In this document: one piece after another, positions 12,020-22,778 of the stretch
Numbering within the stretch: the first letter of the stretch is position 1
How the letters are laid out: each line of letters opens with the position of its first letter
NCBI GenBank assembly: GCA_950295325.1
Contig: OX485805.1
Location: 9,920,501-9,984,500 of the forward strand
Source of the DNA: Polytrichum commune
Taxonomy: Eukaryota; Streptophyta; Polytrichopsida; Polytrichales; Polytrichaceae
Reading direction: 5' to 3'
DNA: 64,000 nucleotides
Notes under the pieces: generated by a model
Database searches by the model: none
The model's input: the letters and a program-made list of their open reading frames with translations, nothing else
Told to the model about the DNA's origin: nothing
Made by a program: the position numbers and the translations under genes

Positions 12020-13097
12020 AGCTCAAAGTCCAATGTGGGTGCCATTGCGGGAGGTGTGGCTGGAGGCATTCTTGTCATTGTGATCATTATGATGTTGATT
12101 AATTTATTGCCTTTGCTTGAAGAAAAAAACTCTTTCGTATAGCAAACCCTCCCAACCACATGGAGGTATTCAAATTTTCATAGCCACTAAAAACTCCTTC
12201 ATGAGATGATTTGGACCATAGTGATATGTAGTTCTGGTGGCTAACATTCACAAATGTTTTAGTGCATTTTCGAATTATTCATGGACACATATATTTACTA
12301 ACTGATGGTTTGAGTGGATAGATGAAGAAGAGGCATCCTCATGCCTTAGTTCCAATGGAACCAAGTACACATTTGCACAGGTCAATGCATGAACAAATAA
12401 CAATGCAAGACTCCTTGACAGAGGAAGATTCGGTCCGGTGTATTATGGAAAATTACCTAGTGGACAAGAAGTAGCTGTTAAAGTTTCTGCCAAAGGGTCT
12501 CCCCAAGGGACTCACGAGTTTCTCAATGAGGTAGGTCTATTTTCTTGAACAATGAATGTAATAGGTAGACCATTTGTGACTGTTGAGGTTAGTGCTTGGT
12601 TTTCCTAGATCTCAACCAACTCTTCTAAACCTTGTTTAGAGTAAGTTTTTTCCTTTAAGTGTACAAACTGGGATAGTTGAAGGTTATAGAGATTTTCGCT
12701 GGGAGACTTTTAGTTGTTATAAAATGGCATTCCCACATCCCAGCCAGAGTTCATCGATGCATAGAGATATATTATAATTGAACTCGCAAGGTGCCTTGTG
12801 TCATTGGAGAACATTCCTTTCTTCCGACTACCGTTTTGGTAGAGGGCATTGACCTTCCACGTGAAGAGGTCTTGAGTTACATCATAACCTTTAGATGTGT
12901 ATCCTTGTTGTAGATTTTTGAAATTTTTGGTTGAAAACCTTTGTTGATGAGCAGAGAGTTGTTGTGTAGATTGAGCTCTTAACCATAATTCATTATAAGA
13001 ATTTGGTGTCTTTGATGGGCTACTGTCAAGAAGGTGACTGTCTCATTTTGTTTTAGGAGTATATGCCTAATGGCAAAGTACATGAACATCTTACGGT
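12020..13097 (+). pseudogene. Receptor-like kinase pseudogene fragment
   Basis: Three exon-like pieces in order on the plus strand. 12020-12142 encodes a glycine-rich lead (VGAIAGGVAGG) into a hydrophobic transmembrane-like stretch (ILVIVIIMMLI). About 12363-12530 encodes YTFAQVN, a glycine-rich loop (GRFGPVYYG) and the subdomain II motif (EVAVKV), ending LNE at a GTAGGT donor. About 12970-13097 encodes KNLVSLMGYC and EYMPNGKVHEHL. This is the juxtamembrane-to-hinge order of plant LRR/malectin-type receptor kinases. In-frame stops are at 12390-12392 and 13054-13056, and the rest of the kinase domain is not found. It is a dead fragment. Confidence 0.75.
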
Positions 13098-14801
13098 ACA
13101 TATGATAAATTCCTTCAAATTCCCATAAGTTAACATGATGGATGTGTATCCTGCTCTCCCCGAGGATCAATGAAGACTTGATCAATGGGTAGGTTTATCA
13201 TTTTCTGAGGCAACTTCTGACATTCCTAATAATCGGCACTTGCACCAATATACAAGTCTAAAGGCTTTCACGAGACAAGCGTGTTTGAAATTTGGTGGTT
13301 AGGGTTTAGGGTTTATGAAATTAATGGTTCTGATTCTTTTAAGTATCCTTAGAGCACCATCACTAGGGACACACCAAATGGGCCTCTATTGTTGGCTTTT
13401 CTAGCCTAATGGGGCAAGATGGAATGCTTATTTCACCATTTATTTATATATTCTTCACTGATCACCGATTATGGCGTAGAGGAGAGGTCTTAAGAAACCT
13501 ACGACTTTTGAAAAAACCTGGCATTTGGTGTGTAAAAGGACTTTGAAGACCTCTCCCCATGTTCGCAACTCCCGTATTATATGGTCCTTATTATAATTAC
13601 TTATAATGCATTTCACAGTTTCACTCCAATCTCGAGTGATATAATTTGTTTTAATGTAGGAAACTCTTGTAGCCCTTCTAACAAGAAATTCAAAAATGTA
13701 ATTATATATAGGAAACGAATATTCCTTGAAGCATATAATTGCATAAAAAACTAATTATATGAGTTTTTAATATAGGTACCATAGGCCAAACTACCCAACT
13801 CTTTGGGATTTTTAATTTTTAAAATTAATATTTTAAAATTATAAATAAAGCATTGCCAATGAATTTTAATATTCCTTGGAGGTAACTACTCGTGTGGATC
13901 TTTTAGAATTAGACGCTTTACATGGTTTTCTTTATATACGTTGTGGAGAATTTTTTGTTATTAAATATGCAACCCAACTTTTTCTACATCTCATTTTATT
14001 TAATTTGGTCGTCACCCAACGTTTTGATCCTTTTATTTTTGTATATTTTGATATAATTTTTACAAAACTTGACCTCTAAGCCGTTTTAATGCTGATGCCC
14101 CTTGCGTATAATATGGGAGTTGCGTACCCAAGTTGGTATTACGAAGGATAAGTCATCTAGAAGCTGGGAGCTTCGCTGATCCTGGACCTCTCCCATGCCA
14201 TAATGAATGGCCAATGCACATCTGTTTGAATACAAAGGAAGACCTATAGGTGGTGGTGGTAGTGGTGATAGTGGTGAGGTTGTCACTTTGCCATTCCCTA
14301 CCGTTATTGCCAAAACAAATAGCTTTACAATAAAATAAAAATAAAAATGTCACATGCTAAAGATTCCTCTCCAAATAAACACGTAACAATGAAAAAGAGA
14401 AATAGAGGTGGAAAGGTGGAAAGGTGGAGGGACTACGAGTGCAGAAGATGGGTATGGTGGGGGGAATCCGGGGGAGGTCATGGGCATGAAATCAAGGTGA
14501 CAACCATGGCATGGACATATGTGTACATGCATTTGGCGGGTATGCATGGGCATGGAGGACATATGATTGCATGGGCTTAGGGGGTTGGGGTGGCATGGGA
14601 TATTAATTTAAATGCACATGTTCAATGGATTGGGACAACATGGATCATAGCTATTTTTGGAGACATGCAGTGAGACAAACATTCCGCCTTGCCCCATAAA
14701 GCTAGAAAGCCGATGATGGAGGCATGTTTGGTGTGATCTAGGTGGGGGACATTCTCACATGTAATGTTATGCACCTCTCATATGAGGTCCCATATGAGGT
14801 A
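13098..14801. other. Interval without recognisable genes
   Basis: AT-rich with a few short open frames lacking any recognisable motif. It contains a GTGGTGGTAGTGGTGATAG-type low-complexity patch near 14250 and a TTTAGGG-like pair near 13303. Nothing else supported. Confidence 0.55.
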
Positions 14802-16197
14802 CAGTCTAACCTCGTTAGTAGGACACTCGTTTATAGGACACCCTCGATATTGCGACACACTTTTGCGCGACCAAACTTTCTAGTTCAAAACTCCCTCTAT
14901 ACGACTACGACACTCAATAATACGACATTCAAAATCCCCATTTTGTTATATTAAAGAGGTAATTGATGCTAAAATTCCTTTCATCTATTTTATGTACATC
15001 TAAAATACATCGATTTTCACTTGGGAACTACTTGGGAACTTCATTTATCATTGGGAACTCAATGATAATTAGGGTTACTAGTGTAGAATGGACTTGGTTA
15101 GGGTTAGAGTGGCCTCCTTCCTACTCTTTTGTCATATTATGAGCTTGAAGATGTTTATAACATGGATGAGATTGGATTGTATTTTAGAGCACATCCTAAT
15201 AAAACATTAGCACAAGGGAAGGTTAAGGGTCGGAAGTTACTGAAGGAGCGTGTAACACTTACTCTTGTTGTTAATTCAACTGGGACTGTTAAGTTGAAGT
15301 TACTTGTGATTTATATGTCTAAGCAACCACAATATTTTGGAAGGTGGCAACCTCATGAATATGTTCGGTGGCACTCAAGTAAAACAACTTGGATGAAGGG
15401 GGATATAGTTGAAGCTTGGATTTTGCAACTCAACAATCAATTCAAAGGCCAAAATCGAAATGTGATTATGATTTTGGATAATGCATCTTCATATGTTGTT
15501 AGCTCTTCCAAATTTGGTAAGTCTCGTGGTTTTACAACCTTGGAAATGAGCAACTTGACTTTGGTATTCTTTCCTCCCAATGTTACAAGCGTAGTTCAAC
15601 CTTTGGATCAAGGTATAATAACATCTTTCAAAATTCACTACAAGAATAAACTTTTGCAGTGGGTTTTATCAGAGTATGATGATGCTACATTGAAGGACTT
15701 GAAGAAGGTGGTGCCCAACATCAGACATGCTATCATGTGGAGTTATGAAGTATGAAACAAATAGTCAAGAATTGTTAGAGGATGGCGTGTATATTACTTG
15801 CAACATGGAATGTTGATTTTCCCCTAGTTGATGAAAGGGAGAAGAATAAAATGCAAGACGAATCAGATGAACTTGGTGCTCTGATTTCAAAGTTGCGATT
15901 GGGTGATGATGAGGTGTCAATCGAGACTTACATTCAAATGGAAAGGGAAGAAATTACCGAGCTAGAATTGATTACTGATGAGTTGATGGATGCTACTTTG
16001 GGAATAAATTGTGCTTTATAAATAAACAAAGCTTTGATCTTAATGTTGATCTACATTCAGTAGATGTGGATGATGTTGCTCCACCTACAGTTAAGCTTAG
16101 TGATGCTAAACGTCATGCATTATTGTTAACACTATATTCGTTAATTTGGGAATTTTTCAGCATTTTGAGACATTTACAAACAGAAGAACATGGATAA
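14802..16197 (+). mobile_element. pogo/Tigger-like DNA transposon remnant with DDE_1-type transposase fragment
   Basis: The left end at 14802 begins CAGTCTAACCTCGTTAGTA after a TA dinucleotide, the usual pogo/Tigger terminus and target. The transposase frame (15129-15755) carries the DDE_1 signature set: YNMDEIGL with the first Asp, MILDNAS with the second, and FFPPNVTSVVQPLDQG with the third. A second frame (15782-16021) continues with the family's C-terminal acidic region after a frameshift and an in-frame stop near 15777. The N-terminal CENP-B-type helix-turn-helix region is missing: only about 190 bp separate the terminal repeat from the catalytic core. No right-hand inverted repeat was found. 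Non-autonomous and inactive. Confidence 0.82.
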
Positions 16198-16530
16198 AAT
16201 CACAAAGATGTTGGAGAATGTTGTGAGATACAAATACTTTGAAGCGGACATTCATGTCAAGAACCCAATTAAGAACTCGTATCAAGATGATTTAGATAGG
16301 ACAATCCAAACATTAGACCATATTGAAAGGAAAATCATATAACAATCATAATATTGCAAATAGAATATACAACGTATGGCATGTAAATTAAATAGCATGC
16401 TAACGCCACACATTCATTGGATAGTGCGACCTAAAATCATGATCATGTCTATGGCCCAAACCCCTACGCCTACGATGGCCTATCTAGCTTTGGAGACCGC
16501 ATCTTTTTCTTTTGCCGCCGATTCTTTTGC
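16198..16530. other. Interval between Tigger remnant and FCP1-like locus
   Basis: No gene recognised. Contains the decayed 3' part of the Tigger element up to about 16340 and short unrelated frames. Confidence 0.45.
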
Positions 16531-19131
16531 TCACATGGCTTCAACATTCTTGAAAATCTCTTCCCCGTGACTATAGCCAAGGTCAAGGCCGGGGCCCACC
16601 ATAACACATTTTGGAGTCTGTTGACCGCCCGAATTATACAACGAAGAATTCGAATACGATGAAGTGGATTGTCTTGCATTTATGGGCATGGCGTACAAAC
16701 ACTCCAACTCGATGGACGCATTGGACCGCGGAGGTTTAGGGTTGGACGCAACCTGCAACGCATTAGACCAAGAAAACATATGTTAGTTTGAGGAGAAAGA
16801 CTTAAATATGTTACACGCTCCTTTTAGGATGGAAGGACTGTAATGTGTGGTTTAGCCATGGGCGGGGGGTCACCTTGGCACAAGGGGCGCTCGCGTCCGA
16901 GTTGGCGAGGAGGGACAAAGTGTTCCGCAAAGGAGTAGGGAGGGGTCCACTCTTTGCACGCCGAGCGTCCATCCGTAGCTGCCGTTGAGGTGTAATACTG
17001 CCGTGGGGCCGAGAGGGGGACGCCCGGACGCAGTTGCGCTCTATGCCCTTGAGTGGTGACAGAGACGGAGATTGTTGAAATATTTGCTTGGGTGGGGGGG
17101 CTATCGACGACGCCGACATCAAGAGGCTCCTTGGAGTAGTCAATGGTAGACGCTGCATTGTAAACGGTCTTACAAAAAGAAGTTTTCCAAGTTTGAGTCA
17201 CTGACGATCTATAGCGAGGGCTCCAAACGATGATGCCAATATAAAAACAAAAAAAAAACAAAGGGAAGGGGAGAGGGAGCATGTGAAAATCGATATACAT
17301 TTGAAGTGAATTTATTATATTTTGCGTGAGTGTACAACTCTTTGTACATATAGTCCCTCGGATCCATGTATCTCTTGTCTATTGGATTACAACTTAGGAA
17401 TTGGGGCATAGGTAGTCCGCTCCCCACGAGTGTCTGAAGGTATTTAATGAGGTCAAACAAAAAGCGGTCTTGGACCTTCCCAACCGTCCATGTAGGGCAA
17501 ACTATGAAGTTGGAGGTCGGGTTCAAAATGTTTTTGGAAGCGCCGTCATCCACCATTAGCGGGTTGTCATGGGTGGGGCGAAAGTCGTAGGGACAACTGA
17601 CCATAGAGGGACGCTGGTCCCATATAATTGGCTTCAAGACCTTAAGATATTGATTTATCGCGGGGTTGTTGAGCTTCTTAACAACCCTGATGTCGAGGGT
17701 GTATACTCTTACAGGGGCTCTTGTCCTATGACCAAGCAAGGGGGTTGGAGGCCCTTAAAGATGAATTCCACAACTACATGGGTGTTCTTGGACTTCATGG
17801 AGTTCCACACGATCACCCGCCATTTCAATAGGGCGATCTGCAGGAAGCTCCGAAGACATGGCCGGAGGTACACAAACTTGCTTTTGATATACATGAGGGG
17901 GGAGGGGCATCGTAGTTCGCGTCCTCAGGCTTGCACAAATGCATTGTGGGGACCCTGGGACAATGCACACATTGGACAAGGACCCCATTGAGGTCTAACA
18001 CCAAGAATCGGGTCTTAGGCGGCAAAGGTGGCGCAGGTAAAATCGGGTGGGGGGGGGGGCACCACATTGTCCTCCACGCTTCTGGGAGCGGAGCAGTGGG
18101 AGCCGCAACACTATGCTCCAAGCCCTACGGAGACGATTGAGAGAAATGGGGGGACGGCTATGTCATGCTATGTCCACATGAAGCATTACAAATTTTTTTG
18201 GTGCAAATACAAAAACAATTGAACCAATGGTGGCAACAAAAATATACGAGGGGAAAAAACACACAAGATGCATTTGAACACAAAAGCAAACATACATGGA
18301 CCAAATATAATGATTTTATTTAACAATGCTCTTTGTACAATTTGCATGGGGGGATCCACGTTGAACGAGCCATTCACACTTTCCTAATTGTACATCTACA
18401 AAATTGCTTGTGTGCCGCCAAGATTGAGCATAGTCAAGCGCATGGCGACATAGGGATCGGTGGGGATGAAGGGCGCAAGTGCAGGCATGGGTGGGGGTGG
18501 GGGGCAATTCCTCCTAGCTAAGGGGACATGACCACGCCAACAAGACAATGACCCAGGGAGTTTGGGTCGATCAACCCAAACTGGGAGGTCAACATATTAC
18601 CTCATCCTGGTCATGCCTGGACGTTGTGGAAGCCTCCACCGTCCCCACTGCCCCACCTCTCTTGTCACCGCCTTCTCCGACGACGTCAACAACCTGCTCC
18701 TGCAAAGACTCAGTATCAGGCCTTTGTCCTAACCCAACCTTCGCATGTGCATCATGCATGGGTTCATCAATTTGGTTAGGAGCAGAAATATCACCAGACT
18801 TTTGCGGGCCTTCAACATTTGACATGGTTGTGTCTCTTTGACACCCATGTTGGTCAAGGGGAGACTGAACTGCAACGGGGTTTGGGTCACCCGACCCAAA
18901 CTCTCCCGCATCAGGGGAGTCGTCTTGGGGCACTGCAGGGGCGGCTGGGTTTGGGTTGGGCGACCCAAACATCTTGGGGTTGTCATGTTGATGGGGTGGG
19001 GACATCACTGTGGGCGGCCGAAGTGGTGGGGGGGGGGGGGGCAAAGGGGAGGAAACCCTGGGGATGCACCAGAGGTTGGGGTTGTCCACTTGTTGGACCG
19101 GGGCGTACGGACGGTTGTGGGGCCGCATCAT
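16531..19131 (-). pseudogene. FCP1/NIF-like HAD phosphatase-domain gene, copy 1 (disrupted)
   Basis: Paralogous to the plus-strand copy at 60.3-61.7 kb. A Pro/Gln-rich disordered exon starts at or near the ATG at 19131 (MMRPHNRPYAP) and ends at 18601 before GTAATA. The next exon starts at 18124 after a GTAG acceptor and contains the HAD motif FLVLDLNGVLVQ. The second acidic residue is Asn, as in several plant FCP1-homology proteins, so catalysis is uncertain. A 7-nt length difference from copy 2 at about 17903-17922 shifts frame; the downstream frame continues YIKSKFVYLRP and WRVIVW. Another shift near 17710-17739 leads to the C-terminal frame (to 17209). Further exon-like pieces follow at about 17200-16824 and 16752-16531. 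Two family A palindromes (18880-18901, 18949-18970) lie in frame in the first exon and one (18560-18581) in the intron. A phosphatase role is known for the family; here it is inference and the copy is probably dead. Confidence 0.62.
18560..18970. repeat. Three family A palindromes in the FCP1-like copy 1
   Basis: Copies at 18560-18581 (intron; centre degenerate), 18880-18901 and 18949-18970 (exon). Read on the minus strand the two exonic copies encode FGSGDPN and FGSPNPN. The same three positions carry family A palindromes in copy 2 at 60.6-61.0 kb. Confidence 0.85.
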
Positions 19132-19690
19132 GTGCTGGAAGGTGAATGACGGCTACAAGACGGACTACTAAGGGATGTTTTGCACAGGGAAACCGGGGGG
19201 AAAGTGTGGAAAAGAGCTCAAGGGAGCCACCCCAAAACCTTGAGCCCACATTCCTTGTATCACCTGTGAGATCAAGTCCGCACTGGACGGGGGTTGCGCC
19301 ATCGCCCTTTGTCACTCCTGCTCCAACAGGAAAACCCTCAACTCTGCAACTTCGTTTCATACCGAGGGTTATTATGCGGAAACCCTCTACAAGCGGACGC
19401 GTTGCTCTTCGTCCCTCATCATCTTCTCATTAGCCTCTTGCACAGTGAGGACTTTGGGTTTCACCCTCACCATGCCTGCGAACACTATAGGGGAGGATGA
19501 TCCGACCTAAGCCGTTTGGTGAGCTCCATGTCGCCCTCGTCCTCGTTGCTTGTGGCAATGGTCTTTTCCATTGCATAGTCGCCGTAGAGTTTTTTCCCCT
19601 TTAGCCTCCTCCTCTCCCTAAACGTGGCAGTCGCGTCCCTTGAGTACATATCCTTCGCATTGTCCACCGTGAGGACGGGTCACCAGCTTG

Positions 19691-21440
19691 TATGAGCCCA
19701 AAATGGTTGCTCATATTTGTTTTATGCTTAGAATTTACTTAGAATTGCATTTGAAGTTGTTATTGAAACAATCAAAAGTATAAAAAGAGTGAGGCTTGGT
19801 GTGGATTTATGTTTAGGCCTTAAGCTTATTTTGTGTGGTTAGTTAGAAGCTTAGTGGCATTAGGGATTGCTTTGGTTAAGTGAGTGGTGTTTGAGAGGCA
19901 AGGGGAAGGGCCTTGGATTTAAATGTTTGAATTAAAACATGTTCTTGTTGGTTTAGGGGGTGAGGGTTTAGTGGATAGGATAAGGTCCTACTAAGTAGGA
20001 GAGGGTTAAGGAGCTTGTGGTTTTGGGAGCCTCTCCCCTTTTTCTCTTCTCTCTCCTTTTTTTTTTTTCCCTTCCTCTCCTCTCTCTTTCTCTCCTCTCG
20101 AGGTTCTTGAGCTCTTAGAGCTAGAAATATGTGTGAATCAGGTAAGGAGGTTTTAGGGGAATTAGTGAAATTAAGTAAGGAAATTAGGTAGGGGGTTTGG
20201 GAAATTAGTGGAATTAGGTAGGAGCTTAGTGGGATTTACTAGGAAGCTGGTCATTAGACGGCCAAGGTGTTGGTTAGACTGCCGAGGTTACTACTGGAGA
20301 TGCCCAAAGTGCTGGTTAGACTGCCGAGGTTACTGCTGGAGCTGCCCAAGGTGCTGGTGATTAGATGGCCAAGGTGCTGGTTAGACTGCCAAGGTTACTA
20401 CTGGATACGCCCAAGGCTGCTGGTCATTAGACGCCCAAGGTGCTGGTTAGACTGCCGAGGTTACTATTGGATACGCCCAAGGCTGCTGGTCATTAGACGG
20501 CCGAGGTTACTGCTAGAGCTGCCCAAGGTGCTGGTCATTAGACGCCCAAGGTGTTGGTTAGACTGCCGAGGTTACTGCTGGAGCTGCCCAAGGTGTTGGT
20601 CATTAGACGGCCGAGGTGCTGGTTAGACTGCCGAGGTTACTACTGGAGATGCCCAAAGTGCTGGTTAGACTGCCAAGGTTACTGCTGGAGCTGCCCAAGG
20701 TGCTGGTGATTAGATGGCCAAGGTGTTGGTTAGACTGCCAAGGTTACTACTGGATACGCCCAAGGCTGCTGGTCATTAGACGCCCAAGGTGCTGGTTAGA
20801 CTGCCGAGGTTACTACTGGATACGCCCAAGGCTGCTGGTCATTAGACGGCCGAGGTTACTGCTGGAGCTGCCCAAGGTGCTGGTCATTAGACGGCCGAGG
20901 TGCTGGTTAGACTGCCGCGGTTACTGCTGGAGCTACCCAAGGTGCTGGTTAGACTACCGAGGTTACTACTGGAGCTGCCCAAGGCTGCTGGTCATTAGAC
21001 GGCCAAGTTGTTGGTTAGACTGCCGAGGTACTACTGGAGCTGCTCAAAGCCTACAAGGTGAATTTGGGGGCGGCTTCAAGGCTTAAGGCTCGTCATTGAG
21101 GGATTTAAGTAGATGGCTTAAGGGGGACCAAGGTGATATAGAGGGGGAAGCCGTGGTGCTACCTTAGGCTCGGGGATAGTTAGTTAATTAGGTTATTGCT
21201 TAATATTAGTTTAGATAATTAGCTCATTAGCAAGCTAGGAGAATGCTATGATTGTGATGATAGAGAAGAGCGTTTGTTAACGCTTGTAATATTATCGTGG
21301 AATGGATTGGTGTGCGAGATTTGATGGGAAATGTAATGGATTCTCACGAAGTTGGTAAGATGGAGTTATGGGAACACGAATGTGATATCCATTCCCTCAC
21401 CCGGACTAGGACGCTTAAGGGTGTGTGGTTTGGCCTCATA
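19691..21440 (+). mobile_element. Solo LTR with perfect 5-bp target duplication
   Basis: Begins TATGAGCCCAAAA and ends GGACGCTTAAGGG...TGGCCTCATA, matching the ends of the LTRs at 49.8-60.3 kb but in the opposite orientation, so it is a diverged member of that family. It is flanked by GCTTG at 19686-19690 and again at 21441-21445, a perfect 5-bp target-site duplication. No internal region is present, as expected after LTR-LTR recombination. Its middle has expanded as a minisatellite. Confidence 0.92.
20250..21060 (+). repeat. Minisatellite inside the solo LTR
   Basis: Repeats of roughly 40-65 bp built from the phrases CTGGTTAGACTGCCGAGG, TTACTGCTGGAGCTGCCC and CTGGTCATTAGACGGCC. A higher-order unit of about 349 bp is visible: the long open frames beginning at 20267 and 20616 start with the same block. 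Those frames are by-products of the repeat and not genes. Confidence 0.9.
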
Positions 21441-21904
21441 GCTTGCTTTGCGGGGTTGCCACCCACATAACTTTCTTCCGTTGAGGGACTTTGGATTCCT
21501 GCGTGAATCCCGTTGCCCCTTCCTCCACCTTGCCACTTGCTGCCTGGGATAGATTGCTCGGATGCAATCCGACCAGAGGTTCGAGAATTTGGACTGTGGC
21601 CCTCATGGCCATTTCTTTTGAGTTGATTCTCCTTGCCATATCCAGCGGGTCTTCACCCCCTTGAATTGTCTCTTCGACGTAGCTTCCCAGGATCCTGTCG
21701 AGGATGTCCATCTTCTTCACGAGTGATCTCTGGGTCTTGTAGAATTGAACATCAACATCCTCTATATAGGTGTATATGTTCAACCCCAAAATTTGCACAT
21801 TCCCATATCAATAATATAAGAATTATGCCAAAAAAAAGAAGAAAAAAGAAATAGGACAAGAAAACCAAAACAAAGGGACCCATCTAACAAAAAAAGAATG
21901 CCTA

Positions 21905-21962
21905 GTTTGGGTCGGTTGACCCAAACCAACACAACACCTAGTTTGGGTCAATTGACCCAAAG
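21905..21962. repeat. Two family A palindromes in a probable intron
   Basis: At 21905-21926 (centre GT-like, one arm mismatch) and 21941-21962. In the second, both arms carry the matching change that gives GGTCAATTGACC at the centre, so it is palindromic despite the substitution. Confidence 0.85.
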
Positions 21963-22778
21963 CGTGAACCAACTATTTAAAGTTACTTACCATGGTAGCA
22001 TAGACGGATTTGGAGTCCCCAAAGATGTTGAAGTTGCCGTCCCCTCTCCTAGTTAGAGTCCTCATCATCCGTAATTCATCTGCATGATAGTTTCCGTATT
22101 TGGCCTCGTTGTAGAGGCATTTGTTGGCACCCAACCTTTCTAGAACTCGGAAGAGTTTGTCCATCCAGGTTATAGGGTGGTTCTGCACCCTCGAGTCTGC
22201 ACCTTCAGCAACTCTGCTTTGTGCACAAAGTACAAACACAAGACGTTGGCGACCTTGGTTTTATTGTTCTTCAACGTAGTGTACGGCCCCTTTGCCGGTG
22301 CAGCAATGTAATGAGATTTCAAAGCTACAAAATTTTGCTGTACATTCTGCACAATCTCGTACACCTGCTCCGCCCTCATATCCTTGACTATCCACAACCA
22401 TATATAGAATTCCCTAAATTTGAGGTTCGCATAGTCGATGAACTTAGACATGAAGTTCTCATAGAACGGGGTGCTCATGGTGCTTTCAAATTAGCTTTCA
22501 GGAATGTTCCTGAAGTCTATCATTTCAAAGAGAAATCGGTCCTTTGCTTTTGTCCTTATCGCCATTCTGGCATCAACGCTAGGCCAGCCCTAGATATTCA
22601 AAGGCTCGAAGGTGATAAGGTTGAAATGCGCATCCCCTTCAAAACGGACAATCTTCTTCTCCTTTATGAAGTTGGAAAAAACACGCGTTGTATAATCTAG
22701 AAACGCCCGGTTCTTCTCACCGTTGACCAATTTGGACCTCATGAAGTCTTCCCCTGCCTCCCTAATCACAACCATCAT

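Larger units (their letters stand above)
19485..22778 (-). pseudogene. Upstream exons of the same or an adjacent minus-strand locus, split by a solo LTR
   Basis: Exon-like blocks with low-copy coding character: 22778-22590 (MMVVIREAGEDF...), 22478-22170, a frame-shifted continuation to about 21995 ending ...YATM at a perfect GTAAGT donor, then a block from about 21766 (EDVDVQFYKTQ...) to 21446, and a Lys/Arg-rich block 19667-19485. I do not recognise the family. The solo LTR lies between the last two blocks. The overlap of two frames at 22170-22239 indicates a frameshift. It lies directly upstream of the FCP1-like exons on the same strand and may be their N-terminal part, but I cannot prove continuity. 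Confidence 0.4.

Noticed and set aside
14086-14580. Overlapping frames rich in Thr/Pro or Gly/His
   Set aside because: Low-complexity GTGGTG and GGTGGAAAG sequence, open on both strands, no motif.
20267-21086. Leu/Arg/Trp-rich open frames of 119 and 156 codons
   Set aside because: Translation of the LTR minisatellite; unit length happens to be open in one frame.
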